6,081 nt of DNA from positions 1 to 6,081 of the forward strand of contig DAOVRE010000113.1 in NCBI GenBank assembly GCA_030628305.1, written 5' to 3'. How positions within the stretch are numbered: position 1 is the first letter of the stretch; each line of letters starts with the position of its first letter. A program made the position numbers and the translations under genes. A model generated the notes under the pieces. It saw nothing but the letters and a program-made list of their open reading frames with translations, was not told the DNA's origin and did no database searches. Source of the stretch: Candidatus Heimdallarchaeota archaeon (GTDB lineage Archaea > Asgardarchaeota > Heimdallarchaeia > Heimdallarchaeales > Heimdallarchaeaceae). Below are positions 1-6,081 of the stretch, one piece after another.

Positions 1-174
1 ACCAAGTAGAGCGATAAACATATCTTCTAGAACATCAACCTTTCCGATAATTACACGTCTTAGTTCGCTGTATATTTCTTCCCAGACTCTCTTTACATCT
101 TTTGGTGTAACAACTGCTTCTGTTGTTGTCTTTGCTTTAGCTTTTCCTTTTACTTCACTATTTTCTTCACTCAT
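1..174 (-). CDS. MoxR-family AAA+ ATPase, N-terminal fragment cut by the window edge
   Basis: The ATG at 174 opens a frame of 58 codons that runs off the left edge. The first 24 residues or so are a low-complexity tail of Glu, Lys, Ala and Thr. Then comes a helix (K-D-V-K-R-V-W-E-E-I) and the segment R-R-V-I-I-G-K-V-D-V-L-E-D-M-F-I-A-L-L-G. That segment matches the conserved start of MoxR ATPases, which normally runs into G-G-H-x-L-L-E-G-x-P-G-x-G-K-T (Walker A) just beyond the edge. The catalytic motifs are therefore not visible, and the assignment rests on this segment plus the DUF4129 and DUF4350 neighbours. MoxR proteins are cytoplasmic hexameric chaperone-like ATPases that usually work with VWA or DUF58 partners, and a DUF58 gene would be expected next to the left. 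It follows the DUF4350-like gene after 42 nt and is probably cotranscribed. Confidence 0.82.
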   Translation of the reverse strand, partial: MSEENSEVKGKAKAKTTTEAVVTPKDVKRVWEEIYSELRRVIIGKVDVLEDMFIALLG

Positions 175-216
175 TTTTTTCACTTTTCCTTATATTATTT
201 TTTTTTCCTTGTAATC
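175..216 (-). other. Purine-rich spacer between the DUF4350-like gene and moxR
   Basis: This is the only true intergenic gap inside the cluster, 42 nt. On the transcribed strand it is almost entirely A and G, with an AAGGA at 191-187 and a GTGA at 183-180 before the ATG at 174. Aligned to AGGAGGTGA this gives about 7 nt spacing, so it serves as the moxR ribosome site. An AATAATATA stretch at 199-191 resembles a weak archaeal TATA box, but its position would place a start site almost at the ATG. There is no hairpin, so no terminator is supported. Confidence 0.55.
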
Positions 217-2025
217 TTACAATCTATCAATTAATCCTTTAATAAATGTCATATATCTCATGAACACAAATTCAGGTATGAACTTTGGTCTATTAAGATA
301 TTCGTTTATTCTAACTAATTCATCATAAAGATCTTTAAATCTTAATGAAGGAATTTTTGTGCTTAAGTATTCAGCTATTTCTTCTGGTGAAGACATTGAT
401 TGCCTTGACACTTTTCTTAAGCCTCTTACCATTGATCTATATAGAAGACCAACAGCCTCACTATATGCACCTGAATCAACGATTCGCCGTATTTCTCTGT
501 CAAACCGTGATGTCCCTTCTTCTCCTCTAACCTTAGTCCATAACACTGGAGACAATCTTGTTTTCTTTGGTATCAATGGATAAGCTATTACTGCAAACAG
601 GATAGGTATAAAGGGCGAATAAAGTGGAAACATTGACATTTCTGTTATAAATTTCATTATTGCCATTGAATATACTGAAGCGCTGTAAAACTTCTGATGA
701 GCATGACCTTCATCGAAGATTATAGGGATAGCTGTTCCTGCAGTTAGATTCATATCGCTTCCTAAATAATTAAACAAGTTCCTACTAAATATTAAATTAT
801 CATTTTCTTCTGGTTTGTCAATCCATTTGTTAATGAAAATATCAGGATCAGCAATCATTACTATTTTACCGCGACCAATTGGTAAAGTCATAATTGGAGC
901 AAACATAACATTTCCCCATTCATCAGCATCTGGAAATGCATTGCCTTCTTTTGCTGATTGGAAATCAGATTCCAGCCAAGCCGATCTCGAGGTGTAGAAC
1001 GGAAGGAAGGGGAGAAACATATCTTCTATTTCAAAACCGAATATTTCCAATGAAATGGCTTGTAGTGGCATCCAATCGGTTCTATAAACCTCTTCGCCAC
1101 TTACATTTTCAGAGTGTCTGATAGCTAAACTCAAAACTGTTCCAAACTCCATTTGCAAACCTTTGGATATACCATCAGTCAGAGGGTTTGATGTTTCCAT
1201 ATTTCTCAGAAGAGGTTGAGCAGGATTTGTTGTGTATGTTTCTGCATCCATTAGAACTGATCCATTAAAGGCAAAACCTTTCAGCATTCCCAACATACTA
1301 AAGATTAATGTCTCAGGACCTGCTGTTTGATTTTCTCCACCAAATCCAAACAAATCTAATAGAGAGGGTATTGATCCGTTACTTATTTCAGCTATATCAT
1401 CCCAAGCATTAAGGAGAGAGAAGAATGGATCAAAAATCTGCGCTCCCGTACCAAAATCGTCAGCTATGACCAAACTACCGCCCTTTGCTAGGAATGTTAC
1501 CAAAGATATTGTATCTATGGTGTCATAATTTGCTGCTGGACCAATGATTGCAACTATTCCAGGATCAGGATAACGGTTAAGTATTGCTAGAGAAGACATA
1601 CCATTTGAAATGTTATATCCTTCATTTTCTAAGTTAACCCTTAAGCTTGATAATCCATCCCAACCTTCATTATAGATGCTAAATTTTGTTCCATATCCAG
1701 CTAAACCAACGACTCCTAGCAATATAGGCACCACTATGATCATAAAAAGTATGAACATTGCAATGGAGTATTTTGAGAAATTTCTAATGAATTCAGACAT
1801 CAAGTATAAAATCAGAATTACTATAGTTACCACTATCATCATAGCTCCAATTTCTCGAGAAAATATGTAAGCTACGATTGTTCCTACAATAGCCAAGACT
1901 TCGGCAACTATGAAGAGAACTAATTTTCTTGGAGATATTTGTATATTTATTCTCTTCTTCTTAGCCTCTGGACTTGATCTTCTTTCTCTTGACTTGTTTC
2001 TTTGTTTGTTGTCTTGCTGGCTCAA
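217..2025 (-). CDS. DUF4350/GldG-like membrane protein with cytoplasmic helical tail
   Basis: The product is 602 residues from a TTG start. A stop codon directly precedes this TTG, and the next ATG (residue 62) would remove the first membrane helix, so TTG is the likely start. The N-terminus is strongly basic (residues 1-34). Membrane helices lie at about 35-55, 58-80 and 86-110, with a fourth at about 466-486. The domain between (about 115-460) faces outside and holds six N-X-S/T sequons. It has the order seen in DUF4350/GldG-type GATase-like domains: N-E-G-W-D-G-L-S-S-L opening, I-I-G-P after a strand (160-163), K-G-G-S-L-V-I-A-D-D (181-190), N-P-L-T-D-G (280-285), a Y-T-S-R-S-A-W segment (344-350), G-R-G-K-I-V-M-I-A-D-P-D (384-395) and F-D-E-G-H (437-441). 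Residues 487-602 are cytoplasmic and helical, with a loose resemblance to the DUF4129-like modules of the two upstream genes. No enzyme activity is evident, and the molecular role is unknown. Confidence 0.88.
   Translation of the reverse strand: MSQQDNKQRNKSRERRSSPEAKKKRINIQISPRKLVLFIVAEVLAIVGTIVAYIFSREIGAMMIVVTIVILILYLMSEFIRNFSKYSIAMFILFMIIVVPILLGVVGLAGYGTKFSIYNEGWDGLSSLRVNLENEGYNISNGMSSLAILNRYPDPGIVAIIGPAANYDTIDTISLVTFLAKGGSLVIADDFGTGAQIFDPFFSLLNAWDDIAEISNGSIPSLLDLFGFGGENQTAGPETLIFSMLGMLKGFAFNGSVLMDAETYTTNPAQPLLRNMETSNPLTDGISKGLQMEFGTVLSLAIRHSENVSGEEVYRTDWMPLQAISLEIFGFEIEDMFLPFLPFYTSRSAWLESDFQSAKEGNAFPDADEWGNVMFAPIMTLPIGRGKIVMIADPDIFINKWIDKPEENDNLIFSRNLFNYLGSDMNLTAGTAIPIIFDEGHAHQKFYSASVYSMAIMKFITEMSMFPLYSPFIPILFAVIAYPLIPKKTRLSPVLWTKVRGEEGTSRFDREIRRIVDSGAYSEAVGLLYRSMVRGLRKVSRQSMSSPEEIAEYLSTKIPSLRFKDLYDELVRINEYLNRPKFIPEFVFMRYMTFIKGLIDRL
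1961..2025 (-). other. 65-nt same-strand gene overlap coding two basic tails
   Basis: The 3' end of the 150-residue gene and the 5' end of the 602-residue gene share these bases in two frames (the downstream gene is in the +1 frame). Both frames give hydrophilic basic peptides: a Lys/Arg-rich C-terminus upstream and an N-terminus rich in Gln, Asn, Lys, Arg and Ser downstream. The sense strand is purine-rich. The overlap stands if the TTG start is right, which the ribosome site and loss of a membrane helix at the next ATG both support. Confidence 0.65.
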
Positions 2026-2413
2026 CTAATTCTACACCTTGTTCTCTTATTCCACGGAAACATATATCTAATCTCTGGATGGCTTCTTGATAGTCATCAT
2101 ATTGAATTTCCGTGTCAGTATATCTAGCAATTTCAAAGGATGTAAGATACTCGTCCATAACTTCTGTGGAGATGTTAGCTCTATTAGCAACTGAAAAACC
2201 AAATTCTCTTCCAGTTTCATATGGTGCACGGGACATATCTAGTAACCCGTTAGCAATGTTGGCTAATCCTCCAAAGGAAGCTATAACGGCACCTTTGTAA
2301 TCTTGTCTTTGCTCAAATATTCTTACATCTGCCATAACAGATGTAAACATCTGGTTTAATGATTTCACTTGTTTTCTTTTCTTGAAGAACCCAAAGATAC
2401 CTCTATGACTCAA
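1961..2413 (-). CDS. Small soluble stand-alone DUF4129-like helical protein
   Basis: The product is 150 residues, starting with TTG at 2413 inside the end of the upstream gene (11-nt overlap). An AGGTGA site 8 nt upstream supports this start; the next candidates, GTG at 2368 and ATG at 2350, lack such support. There is no signal peptide or membrane helix. The first 17 residues are short hydrophobic plus basic (G-I-F-G-F-F-K-K-R-K), which could touch the membrane. Residues about 25-122 look all-helical and match the tail of the upstream surface protein. Tyr39, the T-G-R-E-F motif (Glu70) and F-E-I-A-R-Y (Glu94) have the same 31- and 24-residue spacings as in that tail. The last 18 residues are rich in Lys, Arg and Gln. 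I infer a cytoplasmic adaptor or partner for the MoxR ATPase encoded two genes downstream. The domain assignment is by motif reading only and the function is unknown. Confidence 0.8.
   Translation of the reverse strand: MSHRGIFGFFKKRKQVKSLNQMFTSVMADVRIFEQRQDYKGAVIASFGGLANIANGLLDMSRAPYETGREFGFSVANRANISTEVMDEYLTSFEIARYTDTEIQYDDYQEAIQRLDICFRGIREQGVELVEPARQQTKKQVKRKKIKSRG
2035..2040 (-). promoter_or_regulatory. Shine-Dalgarno site supporting the TTG start at 2025
   Basis: The minus strand reads AAGGTG, which aligned to AGGAGGTGA leaves 8 nt to the TTG at 2025, like the site before the preceding gene. It lies inside the upstream coding region, about 72 nt before that gene's stop codon, so ribosomes must initiate here independently of termination. 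Confidence 0.6.
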
Positions 2414-5400
2414 TTTTCATTTCACCTACTTCTATTTTATCTACTATTTTTAATAATGCACGTAATCCGGAATTGAAGTCATTTTCAGTAATTTCTTCAT
2501 GTCCATATCGTGCTTTTTCGAAATACGAGAGAAGTGTGTACATTATCTCTCGTTCAATTTTACCTTTTTCTGAAAGTAATCGCGAAAACTCCCAAGGAGT
2601 TTGACTCTTATATCTTGGTAAGTCGAAGAATTCTCGTCCAATACCTTCTACCACTGTCCAAGTTTTTAGTAACCCTTCTTGATATCTTCCTTCTAACCCG
2701 TCTCTTTTAATATCTTCTATTATCTCTTTTAGATAATCACGCAATCGTCTTCTGAAAGTTTGTTTCTTTGCATAAGTTTGCAGAGAATGTCTATTAAACC
2801 ACAAGAAAAGAAGTGCTACAACTGCCACAATACCTCCAATAACACCGCCAATTATAGCACCAATGCTACCTGTTATTCCCCCAGGTGGAGGGGCAGTAGG
2901 ACTAGCATTGATAACAACTAAATTCACTGGAGTTGTGGATCTTGAATTTTCAACAGCATCCACTGCTTCAATATTATATTCCAAATTATAATTACCATAA
3001 TCGGGTAGTTCTATATCTGAGAGATCAAATGTTGCTTCAAATACATCAGAGACTCCAACGCGGGTCATAGTGATATCATAATCCACTTCGTTGTAAGTAA
3101 TATGTAATATCACCTCAGATACTGAAGTAAGAATATCTGTCACTGTTGCAGTGAATTCAAGTGTAGTATCGGGGGTAATATATGAAATATTTCCCGCTAC
3201 TGCTACATTACTAATTGATGGTGCATCACCATCAACAGCTTGTACGGTCCGCATATTGCCGATGAGAGAATTATGTATCGGTAATGCCGTATCATATGCA
3301 ACATAGTACCACTCATAATGGTAATTGTACTGAAGTGTTAGCTGATAGAACCATTGATTGGTACTAGGGACATTAGTCATCAAAGCTACAATATAATCTG
3401 TCTGATTCACAAGTGTAACTAAATTGTGGCTATTAACATGAAGTGTGACATTTTCCATACCACTCCAAACAATACTATCGTTAATAAATACGGTAATGTT
3501 AATGTGAGGAACTAATGGATTAAGAGATGGAATTACTGTAGGAATTTGTTCTTCAAATGGTTCAACAAAATCACCTAGTTGGAAGGTATTGTAACCTGTA
3601 TATGTATTATTCCAATACAAATCTGCATCATAGTATAGAAGAGCGTTAGTTTGTTTTGCACCAAATTCATCTAAACCATGTCCTTTATAATCTTTCACTT
3701 CAACATAGAATCTGACATAATATTGTGATTCTGCGACAGTTGCATTAATCATACCTCTATATTGATCCCCACCAACATGCCATAGCGCAAAGGATTGCCA
3801 CCCACCTACTGATGAATTACCTATTGGCTCTAAATACTTAAAGAAAAACTCGACTGATCTAATTCCTGTTCCAATATCAGTAACATAAACATCGAATTGA
3901 ATGTTGAAATATGGATCGTGAATTCCAGGATCGTAAGGATCAGGAGTCACAACCTCACTGGTAACAACTGGTTTGTTGTTATCAGGACCATAAATATTAA
4001 TTGTACGAGTTATGGAAGTAGCTGGGGCATAATCTCCACCAGAGGCTACTAATGACAGACCTGGATATGCGTGAGTGTCTTGAAGTATTGATAGAAAATT
4101 AAGAGCGGTAAAATCAACCCAATTCTTAGTTGAAGTAATTAGGAGATTAGATGTTTCAATATTACCACCATCTGTTAGTGTAATGAAAATATTTACTTTC
4201 TCTGGCAGTCTTAACCATTGATCAGTTACTGTCAAAGTGTAATTGTGAGTTGCATCAAGAGCTCCCCAGAAAGTACTATTGAATAAAGTAGATGTTGTAC
4301 CATCTAAAATATTTGCTCCACTGGGATCTGTTAGAGTTAGTATAAGTGCAAAATAAGTATTGAATACAGAATTATTAAGAACTCCAGCAGCAGCTGCATA
4401 ACGGTAATCAGCTCCTGAAACAGCTAGAGGCGTAACCGTTATTGTTTTTGTTTGAGTTTCATTAGTAGAATAATCTGGAATGATTGTATCCATATGTCTT
4501 GATCCTGTAGTAACAGAATATGATTGAACAATTGAATCAGGGAAGTTTAGTTGGAAACTGGATGATTGTGCAGCATTGCCATATTCATCATATAATGCCA
4601 CAGTATAACCAATGGTGTTTCCAGTCGTATAATATCGAACACCATCATCCAAATCCAAATCTATTCGAGTTATATTTACTGCTAATTGTCCCTCTAAACT
4701 ATCATGAGTTAAAGTTGATCCAACAAATTCATCCCCGTTAGGATCTACTAAGAAATTAAAAATAAGCACATCTGTTACATCAGATATGTTGGTACCATCA
4801 AAATAAAATGTATCTTGAATCTCAGCTGTAGGATTTGATGTTACATAATCATTAGTATAAATAGTCCCCTCTCCTGCCCCAGAAATCGTTAGTCTAACAG
4901 TTGAATCAGGTTCCAAACCTGATTGTGAAGTTAGATTTGCATAAATTGTAATTAATGTACCTCCAATAATTTCAGTTGGAGTGTTAATTTTACTTGGTCC
5001 CACTATAAAGTAGGCATCAACAACCACTTGGTTCTCTGTAGCATCTACAATAATTTCATAAATCAATCTATCATTTTGAATATCACTGGTTCCTTCGTCT
5101 GTAAAGAAATTATACCCAAGTTGGTCAATATCATAATACGCTTCATAAGTGACATCATCCACCAAAACAGGGGCAGTATTTGAATAAAGATCTTGAGTGG
5201 AGGAGAAAGTTCTGTTATTCTCAAAATGTATACCGTCAAGTAACCAATCGATCTTAAGAGTGTATTCTGTTCCAGTTGGATCTATGATTGTATCATTATC
5301 AAATAAAATTCGAGTATTAAATGAATAAGAAGCAGATGGATTTGTGACATCAACAGTTACATCTACTTTGATTTGTCCAAAATAGAAAACATTTACATCC

Positions 5401-6062
5401 CCTGGACTCCCTGTCCCTCTCCCCATGCCTGGGTTACCATAGAACCATGCAAGAAGGGTAATTTCTCCTATCTTAGAGAATGGGTCTATAGAAAGAGCAG
5501 AAGTAGTCAATTGAATAGTAAACTCGCCTTGAGTATTAGTTACAGCACTTCCGACTTGATATTGAGGTGTTTCATAGGTCCCAGGACTAGCAGTAAACTG
5601 GCTTTCAGTAACATTATAAAATAACCAAACAGTTTCCCCACTCCAGTAATCTCCCGACACTATACCTTGCAGAACGCCTATTACATTAATAGTATTACCT
5701 CTTACAACATAGCTATTTACTGTTTCTAATACACCCTTCATTATTGTTGGCATGGTTTGAATTTCTGTGTCGACACCTTGAATTGATAATTCGCTAGTTC
5801 TTGGAGAATAGATTGTTTTCTCAGATTCTTCTTGTTGAATAATTTCATCTACTATTTCAGGAAAATATTCATATCTAGTTTGTGCATTAGTATTGTCTAC
5901 AATTGTATGGGTACCTTGTCCAAATATATATGTTGGAGAATTGATTTTGTCATTTTGCTCTTGTAATATACTCTGAGTTTGTACAAAAGCAACTGTAGAC
6001 AATTGTATAATGAGTATTAGAAAGAAGATCATCCCGGTTAGTTTTGTTCTAATACTCTTCAT
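2403..6062 (-). CDS. Large membrane-anchored surface protein: tandem Ig-like domains plus cytoplasmic DUF4129-like tail
   Basis: The product is 1219 residues counted from the ATG at 6062. An in-frame TTG at 6068 would add two residues, but the ATG sits at the better distance from the GGAGAG ribosome site. Residues about 9-28 form a hydrophobic signal sequence after a basic start (KSIRTK). Residues about 100-1052 are beta-rich and extracellular, probably seven or more Ig-like domains. One near 115-195 has the G-N-x-I-x-V-x-G-x-L opening and an 'N-x-Q-G-E-F' turn typical of Big/MG2-like folds. One near 695-800 carries D-x-G-x-G-I-x-S-V and a Y-V-E-V-K-D-Y-x-G end, and another lies near 947-1050. 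About 18 N-X-S/T sequons are present and there is no cysteine, so no transglutaminase active site. A Pro/Gly stalk, one membrane helix (about 1062-1089) and a basic stop-transfer follow. The cytoplasmic tail (about 1100-1215) has the DUF4129 pattern T-P-W-E-F then F-E-K-A-R-Y-G. Its ligand and function are unknown; an adhesin or surface sensor is possible. Confidence 0.9.
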   Translation of the reverse strand: MKSIRTKLTGMIFFLILIIQLSTVAFVQTQSILQEQNDKINSPTYIFGQGTHTIVDNTNAQTRYEYFPEIVDEIIQQEESEKTIYSPRTSELSIQGVDTEIQTMPTIMKGVLETVNSYVVRGNTINVIGVLQGIVSGDYWSGETVWLFYNVTESQFTASPGTYETPQYQVGSAVTNTQGEFTIQLTTSALSIDPFSKIGEITLLAWFYGNPGMGRGTGSPGDVNVFYFGQIKVDVTVDVTNPSASYSFNTRILFDNDTIIDPTGTEYTLKIDWLLDGIHFENNRTFSSTQDLYSNTAPVLVDDVTYEAYYDIDQLGYNFFTDEGTSDIQNDRLIYEIIVDATENQVVVDAYFIVGPSKINTPTEIIGGTLITIYANLTSQSGLEPDSTVRLTISGAGEGTIYTNDYVTSNPTAEIQDTFYFDGTNISDVTDVLIFNFLVDPNGDEFVGSTLTHDSLEGQLAVNITRIDLDLDDGVRYYTTGNTIGYTVALYDEYGNAAQSSSFQLNFPDSIVQSYSVTTGSRHMDTIIPDYSTNETQTKTITVTPLAVSGADYRYAAAAGVLNNSVFNTYFALILTLTDPSGANILDGTTSTLFNSTFWGALDATHNYTLTVTDQWLRLPEKVNIFITLTDGGNIETSNLLITSTKNWVDFTALNFLSILQDTHAYPGLSLVASGGDYAPATSITRTINIYGPDNNKPVVTSEVVTPDPYDPGIHDPYFNIQFDVYVTDIGTGIRSVEFFFKYLEPIGNSSVGGWQSFALWHVGGDQYRGMINATVAESQYYVRFYVEVKDYKGHGLDEFGAKQTNALLYYDADLYWNNTYTGYNTFQLGDFVEPFEEQIPTVIPSLNPLVPHINITVFINDSIVWSGMENVTLHVNSHNLVTLVNQTDYIVALMTNVPSTNQWFYQLTLQYNYHYEWYYVAYDTALPIHNSLIGNMRTVQAVDGDAPSISNVAVAGNISYITPDTTLEFTATVTDILTSVSEVILHITYNEVDYDITMTRVGVSDVFEATFDLSDIELPDYGNYNLEYNIEAVDAVENSRSTTPVNLVVINASPTAPPPGGITGSIGAIIGGVIGGIVAVVALLFLWFNRHSLQTYAKKQTFRRRLRDYLKEIIEDIKRDGLEGRYQEGLLKTWTVVEGIGREFFDLPRYKSQTPWEFSRLLSEKGKIEREIMYTLLSYFEKARYGHEEITENDFNSGLRALLKIVDKIEVGEMKIES
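2422..2427 (-). promoter_or_regulatory. Shine-Dalgarno site supporting the TTG start at 2413
   Basis: The minus strand reads AGGTGA, complementary to the CACCU core of the 16S rRNA 3' end, with 8 nt to the TTG at 2413. It lies within the last codons of the upstream gene, implying translation by coupling or reinitiation. An ATG at 2420 also lies in this stretch, but it is in the reading frame of the upstream gene and only 1 nt from the site. Confidence 0.65.
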
Positions 6063-6071
6063 AGACAATAT

Positions 6072-6079
6072 CTCTCCTT
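6072..6079 (-). promoter_or_regulatory. Shine-Dalgarno site of the Ig/DUF4129 gene
   Basis: The minus strand reads AAGGAGAG here. Aligned to the full AGGAGGTGA consensus, it leaves 7 nt to the ATG at 6062 but only 1 nt to the TTG at 6068. The other genes of the window show aligned spacings of 7-8 nt, so this site decides in favour of the ATG. The promoter must lie beyond the right edge. Confidence 0.7.
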
Positions 6080-6081
6080 AA

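Noticed and set aside
188..199. Possible internal TATA box before moxR
   Set aside because: The motif is weak, is too close to the ATG for a normal leader, and is better explained as part of an A-rich ribosome-binding spacer.
2403..2413. Programmed frameshift joining genes 1 and 2
   Set aside because: The downstream frame has its own start with a well-spaced AGGTGA site, and no slippery sequence or stimulatory hairpin is visible.
4520..4741. Plus-strand open frame of 73 codons rich in His, Gln and Asn
   Set aside because: The odd composition is what the reverse complement of an AT-rich, Asp/Asn/Val-rich Ig region gives; there is no independent support for coding.
5373..5624. Plus-strand open frame of 83 codons
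   Set aside because: It lies wholly inside the large minus-strand gene, its peptide has no recognisable domain, and no ribosome site is evident; the other plus-strand frames are the same kind of shadow.
6063..6068. TTG at 6068 as start of the large gene
   Set aside because: It would be 3 nt from GGAGAG (about 1 nt aligned), while the ATG at 6062 has spacing like the other genes; not fully excluded.

Overview
The window is a single AT-rich block in which every supported gene lies on the minus strand. Read in transcription order (right to left) there are four tightly packed genes. First is a 1219-residue surface protein of tandem beta-rich Ig-like domains with one membrane anchor and a cytoplasmic DUF4129-type tail. 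Second is a 150-residue soluble protein that looks like that same tail encoded alone. Third is a 602-residue membrane protein with an outward-facing DUF4350/GldG-like domain and a helical cytoplasmic tail. Fourth is the N-terminal 58 residues of a MoxR-family AAA+ ATPase cut by the left edge. Genes 1-2 overlap by 11 nt, genes 2-3 overlap by 65 nt, and 42 nt separate gene 3 from moxR, so this is almost certainly one transcription unit. No RNA gene, mobile element, CRISPR array or terminator is visible, and the only non-coding DNA is the 42-nt spacer and about 19 nt at the right edge.

The organism is most likely an archaeon. The large surface protein has about 18 N-X-S/T sequons and no cysteine. 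The tail-anchored Ig/DUF4129 architecture beside MoxR and DUF4350 genes is common in archaeal genomes, and all four starts are preceded by AGGAGGTGA-like Shine-Dalgarno sequences. The style recalls mesophilic or moderate, AT-rich lineages such as Asgard archaea, but that placement is a guess from composition and protein style only.

Topology gives a coherent picture. The Ig repeats and the DUF4350-like domain are predicted outside the cell. The C-terminal helical modules of genes 1 and 3, the whole of gene 2 and MoxR are predicted in the cytoplasm. The modules of genes 1 and 2 share the same key residues at identical spacing (Y-31-E-24-E), and gene 3 has a looser version. The working model is a membrane-spanning complex in which a MoxR ATPase acts on, or is coupled through, several related cytoplasmic helical modules attached to two different extracellular domains. 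MoxR/DUF58/DUF4129/DUF4350 clusters are known but poorly characterised. What stands out here is the tandem set of DUF4129-like modules, the stand-alone copy, and a surface partner made only of Ig-like repeats with no transglutaminase catalytic cysteine.
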